Under the pieces are notes generated by a model, which made no database searches, was not told the DNA's origin, and saw nothing but the letters and a program-made list of their open reading frames with translations. Both the position numbers and the translations under genes were made by a program. From Polytrichum commune (taxonomy: Eukaryota > Streptophyta > Polytrichopsida > Polytrichales > Polytrichaceae): a stretch of 64,000 nt of DNA. Location: NCBI GenBank assembly GCA_950295325.1, contig OX485803.1:43043554-43107553 (forward strand). Reading direction: 5' to 3'. Positions 11,754-25,100 of the stretch are shown one piece after another (positions within the stretch are counted from its first letter, which is position 1; the number at the start of each line of letters is the position of its first letter).

Positions 11754-14700
11754 GAACAAATCATCAATAATCTCATTAGAAGTATCAAAAGTGTTTCAAA
11801 ATTTCCAAGTGCATCACTGTGAGAACCAAATTTATGTCACATTTCAATTTTTCACCATGATCGATGTGCTTCAGATCTAATGCACCTTTTTTGTTTGATT
11901 TTGTCAAGACACACAGCCCATTTCACAGTGACACGGAACTTGGAACACACAGAAAATGAGATACTGTTGCGAGGTAGAGGGCTTCATGTTCTGTGCATTT
12001 ATTCCAAGTGCCTTGCTGTAAATTAGATTTTCAAGCAGGACCAAGTTTCTTTGTATCGAATGCACATTAAGGAACAACTGTTACTTCAAGGGCGAGTGGT
12101 TCCTCGGAAAAGCTTACAACAGAAAGCGAGGCTCTCAACCTCACAACACTTTGAAGTCCGGTCATGGTGAGGTTGAGGGCCTCATTTTGCTGTAAATTCC
12201 AAGGGCCTTGTTATGAAACAAGTGTACACATTCAACCTTTTATGACCAAGGTGCTACTTTGAAATGGAATGCACATTGTTTTCCCAAAGGCTAGTAGGTC
12301 AAGAGCTCAAAGTGCAACTATCCGTAGCACTCGCAAGGGTCACCGTTCTTAGAACTTGCTTTGGAGCTACTAAATCATTTCTGAGAAGCATTCATTTGGA
12401 GCTATTTTTGTGTTATGAGCAATTTTTAGATTACAAATTCTGGAAGAAATTATAGATTAATTTTGTTTAGAAGTGAAATTCAACACCTAGGATGTCTGAA
12501 TGGGAGCCCATGGTTTCTAAGTAGTTCTAAGAATGGCATTTCTAAATGCGAATCGTTTCTTACTGGAACACACACCATATGAACAGATTCCTCTCAATGC
12601 CCTCTTTCCAAGCACGTTTCTTCTCTTTCTGAAAGAAAAAATCATTAGAATTATTAGAAGTGATTTAGAAGCAAACGTTCTGAAAGGGTGAGTTGCCACC
12701 CGAGGTGAAGAGGCACCGCTGCTACACAACAAGACTCTTGGAATTCGCAGAAAACTGAAGCCCATGTACAACTTTGCAACACCACGGTCTCGCGATTCCA
12801 GTTTAAATGGCACTTGAAGCTTACACTTACGAAAGATCACCAAGATTGGAGTCAAAGATGAAGAAAGGGGAAAGACTGGGCAGGAAGTTCATGATGCACC
12901 CCACACACAATTAGAAGCTCCTCCTACATTAGCTGCCGGTTCTCAAAGAAATTCACAGAATTAATGATTTCCTCATCCTCGCACCACTAATATCCCACCA
13001 AAATTTTCTAGTACTCTATACTACATACGATTCAGATCATCGACCCATGTCAAATTTGATCTTGCAATTATTACTGGGTGATAACCTTAGAAGGTGGCAT
13101 GGAACACTTGCAGCTGCTATAATAGATCATATTTAATCAACATGGTGGACCACCAATTTAAAACGCCACACTAAATTTTGATGAAAGTTTCTTGGATCAC
13201 TAGAGGAGCTCTGTGGAGATGCATGTGGATGGAGTGGAGTGTTAATCTAATGCATAACATGGGATGCACGTTTGTACCCACCACAACATGAAGAGGATGA
13301 ATCTCCTTCTTTCTTACCTCTTCCAACTTGGATTTTTGCCAGGTAGCTAGCTTGAATGAGTTCCATTGGATTATGGAATGGCCCATAGAAGAAATTATGG
13401 CCCACGACAAGGACTCTTCCTGTTTGAATCTGTCCACTTTGGTGACCCAAGCAGATTAGGCGGATTTTTGAAACTGATTTCAGTCGTCCTCTCTAATGAT
13501 GTGGAAGTTAGAGGGCGATCATGTTAGTAGCTATTTGATTAGGGTTTTGAGTGGTGTGCCACACATCATTATCATATTTGGTGTATTGTAGAGTTGGCAC
13601 CATAGATGTGACATGGCATATTAATGTCATTTATTATGTCACTGGTGACGTGACGAATGATGGATCATAGATATTATTCAGAACAATTTCTATGGTTTAT
13701 TTTTTTGTTGTTCCTTTTTCTTTTCGTCCGGGGAGATTGGAGTGGAATGCTATTATGTTTGTCCTAGTCACTTGTAGATATGTGGACCTTTCATGGTCAC
13801 TTTTCATGATTGGACAAATATATTTCAGTGGTTTGTGGTTAGGTGTGGATTTAAGAACCAACATCTAAAGATATGTGTTTCAGAAAGATTATGCTTGTTC
13901 ATGATATGATATCCAATCTAAACTCAATATTCAACATGACTGGGGAGAGGGGGGGGGGACACATATGACCAATTGATGAACTCAAGAGTCTTCTTTGATA
14001 ATAAAAGATATTTATAAGAACTCCAAAAAAATTATGAGGCAAATAGCTGACAGTTGTGGACATGATTTGGAATGGGCAATCACCTTGCACTAATTGCGCG
14101 TTGTGTATACTTTAAGAAGTTGGTGCAAAGCTCTTAACTTATGTGTTCATCTAAGTAGAGAAATTTTTTGATCTTCTCCAACAAAATTTTCTCAACCTTT
14201 ACTGCTTGCCATTCCTACATTACTCGAGACCCACTTGAATTTCCATGTGGAAATTATGTTCTTGCACGAGCAAATATGAACTAAAGTTCTTCTACGAGAG
14301 AGTCCCAAGGCGGTTTCGATGGAAACAAGATTATGTCGTCAAAAATCAGAATTTAATTTCTGTAAAAAAAAAAGGTGAAATCATTTTAGATAAATAATAT
14401 TCAACAATGAGTTTTTTTGAGAGAATGACGATTTCCAAAAGAAATTGAAAACAATTTGATTTGTTATATCTTAGATTCAAAAGCACGTACGTAAGATGGG
14501 GGTGAATTGGACTTCATTTCGTTGGAAGTCTCTCAAATGCACCGCCCGAAAGTGAAACTTGAGTAGCTTCTAGCTAGAGTCGATAAGGTTAACTCCTCCG
14601 TTTCTTGCAAGATTACACATTCACTCCCAAACTCACAAACTTACAATGCTCTTGTGTGTAAGAAAATGAGGTATCCTCCGCCATCCTTATCCTTCCCCAT

Positions 14701-16512
14701 GCAAATTAGTGAGTGTACAACCAATTTACATAAAGGTGTACTACTCTACCAAGATCATGGGCACATTGCTCCACAAGCATTACCATGCAACTTGCCATGA
14801 TCTTTTGTGATCATGATCATGAACATGTCGACGCATGATCAATGGTGGGAGTTGTGTACACGTGTTGGATATGTGGTCATTGACTGCATCATCAAATCAA
14901 GGTGGCATATACAAGTTGGATCTTTGTAATGCTCGGAGTCCCCGTTGGCCGATAAATTATTGGAGTCACATCGATACACATGTATATCCAATCCACATGA
15001 GCAAAAAGCAGTGGAGTGCTTTAATTTGCGGTGATGGAGTAGCATGGGATACACTTAGCTATGAAGCATGTGATCTGGCCAAAAGCAAGCCAATTCTTGA
15101 GAGGTTCTAGTTGTTTGTGACCATGCTAATTAAGTTACATGTAGATATGATACAACATTTTTGATATTATGATTGGTTGGTTCTAAAAGAGAACAAACTA
15201 CAGACAAACTGTGTGTGTGTCTTTTAAGTCTAACTCCAAGCTCTCGCTCCATGATGATTGCTTGCATTAGTCTTGCGGCAATGGAGGATGAACCGCGTGC
15301 TGCTTTGAACTAATTACATGTAACATGTGGACATTATAATGCGATGAAGCTCAGAATATTCAGGAAGCGTAGAAGTTGTCTTCAATTCCAAGTCCATTGT
15401 AAAGAAACACAGTAACCGCACCGGAATTTAATCCAGATCTGCCCAATTGCAAGCATTCACGGTAATGTTGTACTTAAATTATGATTTAAAGAAAAAACAC
15501 AAAAAACAAACTGAGTGTATTCCGACAACTACTATAGCCTTGCCGAAGTTTTAAATAAGATGCTTTTGATTATGTGATGGCCAACATCTAAAATTTGTGA
15601 TGGATTAGAGGGATGAGATTATCGGTTCCATCATAGTTTTGTGTGTGGATGCGACTCCAAACCCCAGGGCGGCAACTCTCCCTTTTAAAACAACTTGTTT
15701 CTAAGTCACTTCTAATACTTCTAATGAATCGATGATTTGTTCTTTCACAAAGAGGAGGATCGACACATGCTTGCAAAGAAAGCGTTGAGAGAAATCCATT
15801 GATAGGATTAATTTTGTGTTCAATTTAGAAATCATGGTGACCACTTTCAACAGTCATGTTTACAACTAATGAATAAAAAACCATTCTATTCTGATAACAC
15901 GGGTCACCATGCAGAGCCCCTAGATGTCGGATTCCACTCGCAAGAAATGCGTGCTCGCTCATCATTTGAAAGAACATCGCTCCCAAATAATGCTTTCTTA
16001 GATTTAATGGTCTAGCCTAGCGACACCAACTTAAGTTTCAAAGACGATGACCCCTGTGAGTGCCATAGACTGAAGTGGTCACCCTGGACTCCAAACAACC
16101 AGGGCAGGGCCTTTAAGTGCTATATGAAGGTCCACAATGGTAAATATATACCACCAGGATTCGATGATTCATGTCCAAGAATTTATCATTTCCAATAATG
16201 AAGTAATCCCAATTAGAATTGCAGCATTCTTGACATCAGCTGCTCGTTGTTGCAAAAGTGATTCTGTACTCACCATGCATTGCAGAAGTTATGCGCTCAT
16301 CAGTGTGCAGTAGTGAGAAGAAATCGCAAGCCGACTCTGAGGGAGTCCACTCTGAAATGAAGCTGTGAGGGAGGATGATCGATTCAGTTTTCAAGCTCTT
16401 GATTGAGAAGATGCATTGGATTCATTTCTCTGATTTTCGATCACTGACCACACACGCATAACAAAGGGACATCACCAACTTCACAGCACAGCTAGCACTC
16501 GTCGGAAAATAT
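11754..16512. other. Non-coding block A remainder and adjoining spacer
   Basis: Contains the second local copy of the block A unit (12260-12720), an R3 repeat copy at about 13815-14095, a G9 run near 13951, and the region matching block B upstream of the TAR pseudogene (14580-15450). About 15600-15780 carries an inverted relative of the 12600-12700 stretch. No exon of the TAR family was found here although block B leads into one. Confidence 0.5.
13815..14095 (+). repeat. R3 dispersed repeat copy
   Basis: Shares GTGGTTAGGTGTGGAT, then a stretch ending ATTATGAGGCAAAT, with copies at 42670-42915 and 52720-52980 (plus) and 23505-23700, 31470-31745 and 54035-54240 (minus). No coding capacity or clear ends. 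Confidence 0.6.
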
Positions 16513-16618
16513 GGGTCTACATGACACAGCGATATAACACAATTAAAGTGTCTAGAATGACATCGGTTGGTGTCATTCTAGACACTTCGTGTTCGATCGG
16601 CATGTTATGTAGATCCAC
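16513..16618. mobile_element. Foldback element, about 106 bp
   Basis: The inner arms AAGTGTCTAGAATGACA and its exact reverse complement are separated by a short loop. Outer arms continue with interruptions to GGGTCTACAT and ATGTAGATCC. Could be a small MITE or a hairpin RNA precursor; neither is proven. Confidence 0.6.
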
Positions 16619-16768
16619 CTTTCCTTTTCTCGTAGTGCAGGGTAACAATTTTTGTTTTGCAAGGAGTTGACTACATTATCACCTTGGGTGATGTGGGTGG
16701 GGTCCAGCTCAAAGAGGTGGGTGTCTAGCCTTAGCCCTAGTGCATTATTGCTCTATGATATTATCACA

Positions 16769-17005
16769 ATGTGGCCAGGGAGGTTTTTGGGCATAATTGG
16801 TCCAAATCCTAGTGTTTCCAAGTCGAATTGGTTACATGTTGTGATCATCGTTTAGGTTTTCTTTGTTGGTTTGGAGTAGTATATTCCACAGATTCCTGTA
16901 AATGATCGATCATTTTCTTGAAGTCTTGAATTTCGATCGGTTATTTTTCAAACTCAACCAGTTCACTGCATCACATTCAGAGACACTTGTTGCCCCGGTT
17001 CAGAG
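16769..17005 (+). mobile_element. M1 hAT-type MITE, degenerate copy
   Basis: Recognised by GGGAGGTTTTTGGGCATAAT at the left and the M1 interior (GGTTACATGTTG, then GATCGGTTATT and CTCAACCAGTTCA). The right end is disturbed by a duplicated CAGAGACACTTGTTG, so the exact end and target duplication cannot be fixed. Confidence 0.65.
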
Positions 17006-17850
17006 ACACTTGTTGGAGATGCTCTTATGAGACGCTCGAAGATTTCATCCTTCAAGAGGCACCGTTCATCTAACAATTTCTTGTTAGACTTACTTCATCT
17101 AGTCAGGATGCTGGCTATGGACACACACGTGAGTTCTTTAAATATTTTTTTCTCTCTGCACTCACTTCTCATAGGATATGAAACACGCAAGATTATTAAT
17201 GCGAGATAATTAGCAAATCCTAATTGTTCATGTAGCCATGGTTTGCTTCATTGTTTCTGGAGCCTAACTCCCACCAAAGATAATGTATACAAAAGGAGTG
17301 GCATTCTAAACAAAAGACATCTCATGTTCCATAGGGACTTTGCCTTGACACTACTACAACTGTAGCCATTGTTTAAAAAAAAAAAATTAGAACATTTGTG
17401 TGTTCTCAGCCTTTGGTTGAAATTCTTCTCCTACCGGGTATCTAACAAGTGGAACTTACTACAAATATTATGTTTGTGTATCACCCCGAATTAGTCTTTC
17501 AAACCTTACTTCAAAGACAAAGTGGAACTGGGGTTTCAATTAGGATTTGATCCCTGGATATATATTATTTTTACAATGAAGCATATTGCCGTCGTAGTGC
17601 ACAATTATCACCATGATTTCATTGCCAACATGCACAATCATCTTTCATTGATACTAGCCAAAATCCATGATATTTCATTTTCCGTTCAATACCCAATGTC
17701 AGGTTTGACTTTTAGTTCTATTTTATTTGTTGTATTTCAAAATCAATTTGGGTGTTGGTCGGCTGTGGCCCCAGTCAACCCACCATTTATCATATGTCTG
17801 ACAAGTTGACATCTTTTCTACAATCTTAGATGTACATATGGTTTGCACTA
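17006..17850. other. Spacer without recognisable genes
   Basis: Nothing supported. The open frame 17522-17809 has no known motif. Around 17165-17240 there is similarity to 53960-54040 (GAAACACGCAAG or GAAACACACAA, then TAGCAAA and CATGTAGCCAT), a flank of the R3 repeat. Confidence 0.4.
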
Positions 17851-18345
17851 AGGGCCACTTCACACATGAGCCAAGAGCCGTGACCATGAAATTGTGACAG
17901 CCCGAAAGAAAGTGTCCAAAGGCCGTCCCGACACACCTTTAAAATCATGTGGTGTGGTCACGGATCCTCAAGTGTAGTGTGAAGTCATATGTGATCAGGC
18001 CTTCAACCAAATGCTATTTCAATGAGTTTCTATTCATGTGGGTCCTCAAACATGATAAAATAGAATATTAAACTAACATTCGGAGTGCCATGGTCTCTTA
18101 GTTATGTGTTAAGCCTACCTCCAAGGGGTGGTTTTTCAAAAATATTCCGAATGACTATGCAGCACGATCCATTTGGTGCCATGTAGGAATCCATGTAGAC
18201 CTAACATCCATCTTGCATTCATTTACTCCATCAATCCCTCAAGTGTAGTGTGAAGCGAACTTGGACCGGCTCCGCCTTTACCACCAATGAGAGTGCTTGA
18301 AGTACAAAGGTCACGGGCTCTTAGTCTCGTGTGTGAAGTGGCCCT
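17851..18345. mobile_element. TIR element, about 495 bp, unclassified
   Basis: The left end AGGGCCACTTCACACATGAG is matched by the right end CTCGTGTGTGAAGTGGCCCT, and the similarity continues through an AAGAGCC-GTGACC stretch (about 36 nt in all). An internal direct repeat TCAAGTGTAGTGTGAAG occurs at about 17968 and 18240. No coding frame and no clear target duplication. Confidence 0.6.
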
Positions 18346-19198
18346 CAATGATGGTCCATCCTTTTCCCAAATATAACAATGCTTTCCTTTGCCAAAAAAG
18401 GTATATTTAGATTTGTAGAAGTGCATAAAGTAGGCAATGCACTCACTCTAGGAATATAGAAATATTGGTTTTCACCTTGCACTAGTACATAGTCTTTTGA
18501 AGCGGGAGCCATTTCAACGCAAAATGAGTCATTTACATAGTTGTCCAAAACCTAGTTCATTGCACCATAACATTGTCTAAAACTTGGTTCATTGTATCAT
18601 AACATTATTCAAATGTATGGTTGAGTTTCATTTTCATATTTAGCATTTGACATGGGCCTCCACTATCTTACTTTCATGGTAAGAAATTTAATAGATAATA
18701 AGAAGCAATTGACATCGGTATGAATAGTATGAATATTATGGATAGTGCCAATATTTTTAGGTAATAATGATGTTATGAATATTATTTCTTGTGAATAGTG
18801 TTGGGATGAACAATACTACTTATGAATGGTGCCGGGGGAATATGATTTCACCCAAATTTTCAAAGCACGAGGTTGAATGAAGGAACATCAACCGAATATG
18901 GATAATTTATTCGGAAGGCCTACATAACATAATATATTTATTCTAGGGTCAACGGAATAGACCCACATGGTTGAATAATGTTATCTACCTTAAACTATAG
19001 CATGGATTTATTTATCTACGGATCCATTAAAGAAATTAGAAAGATGGATTTATGCATACTGCAATCCAAGTATTCCATGTCCAATAACAACTTGAGTGTT
19101 GACAAAGGCTTCCACGTAGAGTGGGTGTTATTGTATGTGAGTGTATCTTCCATTCATTTAACATAAAAGCCTCGATATAGTATGCAATCCTAAGGTTA
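18346..19198. other. Spacer without recognisable genes
   Basis: AT-rich sequence with short internal repeats such as TTCATTG(C/T)A(C/T)CATAACATT near 18555-18605. No exon, RNA or element end is supported. Confidence 0.4.
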
Positions 19199-19803
19199 CT
19201 TTTTAACCCCTAAAGGACCGTAAGGCCCCCAGGGGGCTTTTGATTGTAGAAAAGTGCAAATTGGATGAGATTGTTCCAAAGAAGTCCAAATTTGCGGGGA
19301 GAGGACCCTAGCTATTTTTGCGAGATGGATCCAATGGTCTTTTCCGATCAAAAAATGATGAAGGATTGGATTTTTGGCGAATTCTTTGAGTTTTCAATTT
19401 TTGGGCCCAATCTCATTGCTTGGAGACTTCAGAGTGCCATATCTTTTTTTCCACACCTCAGAATTTGACGAAAAAAATTCCACATGAGGGTCATAATGTT
19501 CTTTACATGTGATAAAAATTTCAAATGTTTTGGAGCACTTCTAAGCAATCTGATTCCAGCATAAGCACGAAGTACCCCCTGCCCGAACAATTTCCATCAA
19601 TCTTCTCAACGGTGGCAATTTCTCAGAAATTGTGCGATCTTGTTGATCTTTTTTTCATAAACAAGCTATGTAAGCCTTCTTTAGTTTCAACGGTGCTGAT
19701 TGTGAAAATTACCCCACACTAATAAGAAATTGAGTTTGCTACAAGAGCTAATCAAGAAAACATGACCTAAGCTAAAACACCCCCGGTCCTTTAGGGGTTA
19801 AAG
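19199..19803. mobile_element. TIR element, 605 bp, with CCCCTAAAGGACCG ends (TA or TTAA target)
   Basis: The ends are reverse complements: AACCCCTAAAGGACCG at the left and CGGTCCTTTAGGGGTT at the right. The element can be read as TA-flanked with CTTTAACCCC ends (TA at 19197-19198 and 19804-19805). It can also be read as TTAA-flanked with CCCCTAAAGG ends (19203-19206 and 19798-19801), which would be piggyBac-like. The similarity extends outside TTAA with a 2-nt indel, so I favour the TA reading. No transposase is recognisable inside. Confidence 0.6.
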
Positions 19804-21615
19804 TAGAGTTGACATTAGATTTTGGTTTTAAATCCCTAAATTAGTGTACTTGAGGTCATTTGAGATGAATTGGCAATACACCTATAGAGGGGCAAGTTTT
19901 TACATTGGATGGATGAGAGGTATGCTTGTATTATATGATAATTCCCTTTCTTCAGCTTCGGCTTCTATTGCCAACTTTCAACTGCCAACTTTGACTGGCT
20001 ATTGTGCACTAGGACTTGTATGTAGCCTAGTCACTTCAATAAATGAGTGGATAATGTAGCATGACTGCCATGAATAGGGGATTTTTCACAACGGAATATC
20101 TTCTTAGGTGACAAATAAAAACATAAGTTTCATTGGTTTATGAATGTAACCATCTATCACATGACTTAGAACGCAAGGGATCAACAACGTTAAGTTATAC
20201 CATGCCCACACTAGGACCCGTTGGTGGGTTCTAGCGAGTATGAGGAATTTCTCTTGATAGGGAAACTATATCTCTTTTCGAAATTTACTGCTACCAATAA
20301 GGAATTTTTGTTCTACTCACAATAACCTCACTAGATGCAGCGTACTACAATTTCATCATTGGATACAAGTCAAGAACTCCTATCAAGATGAAAACCCTCC
20401 CATTGTTGTGAACCAATCGTTGATCCTAATGTGGGCATGATATTATACACACACATCAAGTCGAGTTTAGGCTTGAAAATCTATGTGGCACATGACATGG
20501 GAACATAAATACAACCTAGCATTTCTAGGCATCATTGTTTGGCATTCATTTAAATTAGTGGCATGGACACAATCCTATAGCTACCTTGTGTAAGTGCTTT
20601 GGTACCTTATGGTCATGTGACAAGGCCCTAAGTTAGATGATGTTTTCTTTATCAAGTAAATAAATCAATAAAATTAATTTTAAAAGCGGTTAAATTCATT
20701 TTGATGTTATTTCTTAGATAGGTAACCCTTATAAATGTACATGCATTTTTCTATTGAGATCATTTAATTGAAGAAATAAGTTGAAATTAGGGTGCAAATA
20801 CGGTCAATCACAATGGAGATACATGTTCTGAGCTAAGCAATATCTAGTGTTTCAAGCCAAGTCAAACCATTCCTACACATGACTTGGGATGAACTCTTTA
20901 TACCGTGTATGAACTAACGTGAGTATTAGAAGGGGTATTATTTGAGGCATTATATACATAGTATACAAAAGAAAGAGGCACTTATGTTTCAATAGTGTGT
21001 ACATTTAAAAGGTCGTTACAAATTTTGATGTTATAGGAAATGCATACAAGAGGGTTGTAAGGTTCAAGGAAAAAATAAACAATAAATGTGTCAGTTTCAT
21101 CCAATTCATGTTTTCATTTATTGTTGTCATATAGTAATAGTCCTTAATGACTACCATGTTCATTCTTGTCAAGGTTTGGATTTGGGTTGCAGGTTTTTAC
21201 AGATTGGAGGCTCGTTGGAGTGCTCATGGGCTCCCTTTAGTATTTCTATCCGGATTGTGGCTATGTTATTGTGCTCTTGACTTTGGTTGTTTGACGTAAT
21301 CATTCAGTTACATGCTTAGATGGATGACAAAAATGTTCAATGACTTTCTCATTGGAAATTGAAATTGGAAGTGGGGTTTAAATGTAATAAAAGCCTATCT
21401 AATTCACGATTTATATTTTGGATATGTAGTGCAGACATTTCTCACATTAAATTGAATAGCTTGGTAATAAATACATGAGTCCATTTCAAGCCTCCCAATA
21501 CTACATATTATACATGTTTCTTTTTCTTTATAAACTTCTCATTTTTTAGGGTTTAATTTCATAACAACCCACACACATCATTTAGGTCACTACTGAAGAG
21601 TCCATACCTCGGGGC
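19804..21615. other. Spacer without recognisable genes
   Basis: No exon or element ends recognised. Frames at 19844-20059 and 21086-21280 are short and lack motifs. Confidence 0.4.
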
Positions 21616-22112
21616 CACGGGTAGATCACTCTAAGGCATTTTTGTGCACCACGTGCGGCTAGGGGTTTTTTGTTTTGGGGCTATTTACCTTCAAGGGTTG
21701 AATTAAAGCCTCCCTATAATTACTTAAATTTCAAAAATGGCCCATTTGTTTGCACCCTTCCATTACTTATATTGTCCAAGTCACTGTAATTTTTTGTACT
21801 CTATATTTCTCTTAAATAATTTTGGACAGACGGAAATCCCAATTATCATCCATCCCCGTGAGTCCTAAACCCATTTAAATACCATACTAAACATACCTTC
21901 TAGGATCCTTATCTTCAGCCCCTATATTAATTTTACAAAAAAATAATGGCCCACGTTTTATGTCCATCTAACTTACTTATAATGGGATTGTCTACATTTA
22001 ATGGCCCCTTCATTATTTGGAATTCCTTTATAATTTTTATTTCAAATGATTTTAATCCTCTCTATATTATGCCGCACGTCGTTTTTAAAATGCACTAAGT
22101 GATCTACCCGTG
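21616..22112. mobile_element. hAT-like non-autonomous element, 497 bp
   Basis: Perfect terminal inverted repeat CACGGGTAGATCACT / AGTGATCTACCCGTG, continuing imperfectly to the CGTGCGGC / GCCGCACG boxes. Both sides are flanked by CTCGGGGC (21608-21615 and 22113-22120), an exact 8-bp duplication. No coding frame inside. Confidence 0.82.
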
Positions 22113-25100
22113 CTCGGGGCACATGTCAATTGTATGTTTTTTTCATCTTTTAACATATGCTGCACATGACTTAGTTTGAGCTTTGGAACAAAGTTTCATC
22201 AATTTGAATAGCTTTCTTTTAAACCTTAGTGAGTATTGACAAACCAAATCTTAATATACATCATCTTTTTGGCATGCCAAAAGCTTACATTCAATTTCAA
22301 CTGTATGAACGTAACATTCATTAAGTGATTTGTAACAACTACTTAATATTTCTTTAATTTTTAGTGCAGGGTCCAACATTTTAGCAATTAATGTCTTTCA
22401 CGTTGGTTCACTTGAATCAAAATCCGCCGTTTGACCTTCCTGGCTTGAAGATTAACTTGTCAAACTCGGGTCAAACCCCAAAATGATTTCTACATGATCG
22501 CATCTTAATATAATAGTTTCCTGATGGCTTGTGACTATTCGATCAGGACTCGCCATTGTTTGATTTCAGCCTCCTAGTTGTTGCCAAACAATACAAGTTG
22601 TCAAGTTGCAGAGGGAAACAATTATACAAGAAAAAATTGTTGTTTCACATCTCCTCAACCCTAAAACGTCAATTTTAATCTCGATGGGAAGTTTAAGGTT
22701 GAGCTTGCCATTTACTAGTTCTCAGTACAAATTAGGGCTTGGATCGATGGATGTGAAATGTCGAGCGTGATGAATTAAGAGTCGGCGCCTGCCCCGTATT
22801 GTGTAAGCCTGGAGCCTTACGTACAGCCAAGATATGTAAATCTGTCCGTAGTGATATGATTTTGATTGGCACTGTTCTAAATCTCTTGAAAATCACTAGT
22901 ATGATCATACAAAATTAATGATCCATCCAGAAAACAAAAGTAATCTAGACAATGTCATGATTTTCAACACGGTCAGTTAATCCTTCTTGTGTAAGTAGAT
23001 GCTTCATTTTGTAATACCCCGAGGTTTTCTGCAGTTACACACCTCTTCGATCTCGGTTACTAAAGCCAGATTGCATGAGAAGTCAAATTAGTTCGTTGTT
23101 TCCATCCAAACATTTTACAGTCACACTGAAATTTTGGTGTGGTGAAATATATATATTAATATGTTTAGTTATGATGTTTGTGAGCATGATACACTGATTT
23201 CCCTTTGACTGTTGAATTCTCTTCGGCCAATTCCAAGTCACACTGGATGCATAAAATTACACAATCACCTTTGAAGTCGTATGTCAAGGAGAGTTCAAGC
23301 TCAAGGCGAATCATAGAAGACAGATGGTTCTTGAAACCTGTCTTTAAAATGGTTCATTTTCATGAACTTCACTCTAAATAGAACTCTAATTGTGAACTTT
23401 GCATTTTGGTTGATCGACAAATGTGGATGGAGAAGCTAGGTTCGATCGCAGAGAAATTCAGAACCTGCCTTGAATTATGTGAATTTTTAAAAAGAGGAAC
23501 ATGGAACCATAAATCGGTCACTACTCACATATTAGGCCATTTCCCCCTCCTTCCTCTCAATTATGTTGACTATTGAATCTAGAACAATCAATGAGTTTGA
23601 ACATGTGGACTTCCAATCTTGTCTAAACACACTAAAATGTCTTTTTGGTCTCTACAGGTCCATTTAAGATATTAAGTGTTTGAATTTGGCTTGCTTACCT
23701 TAGCGGATTCTAAAACACGATAAAATTGATGTAGAATAGTGTGACATGCCCGTGACATGTAGAATGTGAAAATTGATTCAAGTAGAAGACAACAATAATT
23801 TGTATATAAAATTATGTTTTGGTAGGTTACACTTACTTTCATTTCACTAACTAGTGGGGAGTTGAAAATTATCATCACTAGCAGTGAATGATCGCATTGG
23901 ATTTAGACCAAGTAGGGAACAGTGAGTTAAGTACATCTTATGCTTGCAATGGCGGAGGCAGTAACATTGGTCTTAGACATATAGGTGAGTCCAATTATAA
24001 GATGTTGTTTATTGTAAGAAGATAAAAAAAATCCAAGATTTTTGAAGTAACATAAGGTCAACCAAATTCATCTTTCAGTATATTCTTGATATATTCTTGT
24101 AATGTTTAAAATTTTCTAATTTTCTAATTTTCAGGTGTTACTTAAAGCCCTTCAAAGGATATCCTTTGGACACACATGGTTGCCAAAAATTACAAAGACT
24201 GAAACTCCCCGAGATATTATGGAAGATCCATAGATGTGATAATTATCGTCTCTTAAGGATCACAAAGACAACATTGACTGAGGAGACTCCTCTTTTCTGT
24301 AAATCCATTATATACATACAGAAGCTCTATACTATAGGCTTGCTTGCTTGAATTAATGTTAAGCACATGCAGAATGTCATCTCCCCCTTCATAACCTTTC
24401 ACATCCATCATTGACAACCTTTCAAATGTACCACTAATTAGAGACCACTAATTAATTAGTGACTTGACACAGATCGATTCAATGATGTTTACGCATTAAA
24501 GTGAAATTTTACCGTTTGACATGTTTTCATCATCACTGTCTGCCATGGTCAAAAGTAGTCTTGAGTGTATAACAATCTCATAAGAGTACACCAAGTAGTA
24601 AGCTTGAATATCAATTTCTACAAATCACATGATCGATTGGTGAGCCCTTAACAGCAATTTAAGCTTGATAATAGGTCACGACGATCAATAAGGATCGTCC
24701 AAGTGTTGAGCAATTTGTTTTTTCAAGAATCTATTCGAGGATTCAAAGTTTGGATTTATTGCAATAGATATCTCATGTAACATAACTTACATTCTTAAGC
24801 AGTCAAGAGGCAGTGTTGCCATGGCCCACAAAATCATGACATTGTCTGATTTTTTTGGGAGTAACTGTAGAATGCATTAGTCTTGGATGTGCATGAAGCC
24901 TTGCAAATAATGCACTTTCCAGAGGCTTTATAAGATGGATAGAGAGTGTTGTTGTGCAATTCATACCTAAGAATGTTAAGTATTGTTGAGGCAATTTAAG
25001 GTTTAGTGTGGGATTTTTATTTAATATTTATTGATTTCATGCATTACCTTGAGATACGCATAATTGATGCACAAGAAAGTGAGCGCTGTTGATCTGAAAA

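Larger units (their letters stand above)
7640..15450 (+). repeat. Segmental duplication block A (diverged copy of about 42185-47580)
   Basis: Co-linear landmarks match block B in the same order. Examples are GCTCGGGATTCTT at 7650 and 42190, the stretch around 8340-8480 and 42220-42330, the one around 12300 and 44390, 13100 and 46010-46090, AATGCTCTTGTGTGT near 14646 and 46717, and GATTCCAAGTCC near 15387 and 47547. The blocks differ by many substitutions, indels and private transposons. Similarity fades after about 15450, whereas block B continues into a TAR pseudogene. Nothing in block A reads as a gene. Confidence 0.7.
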
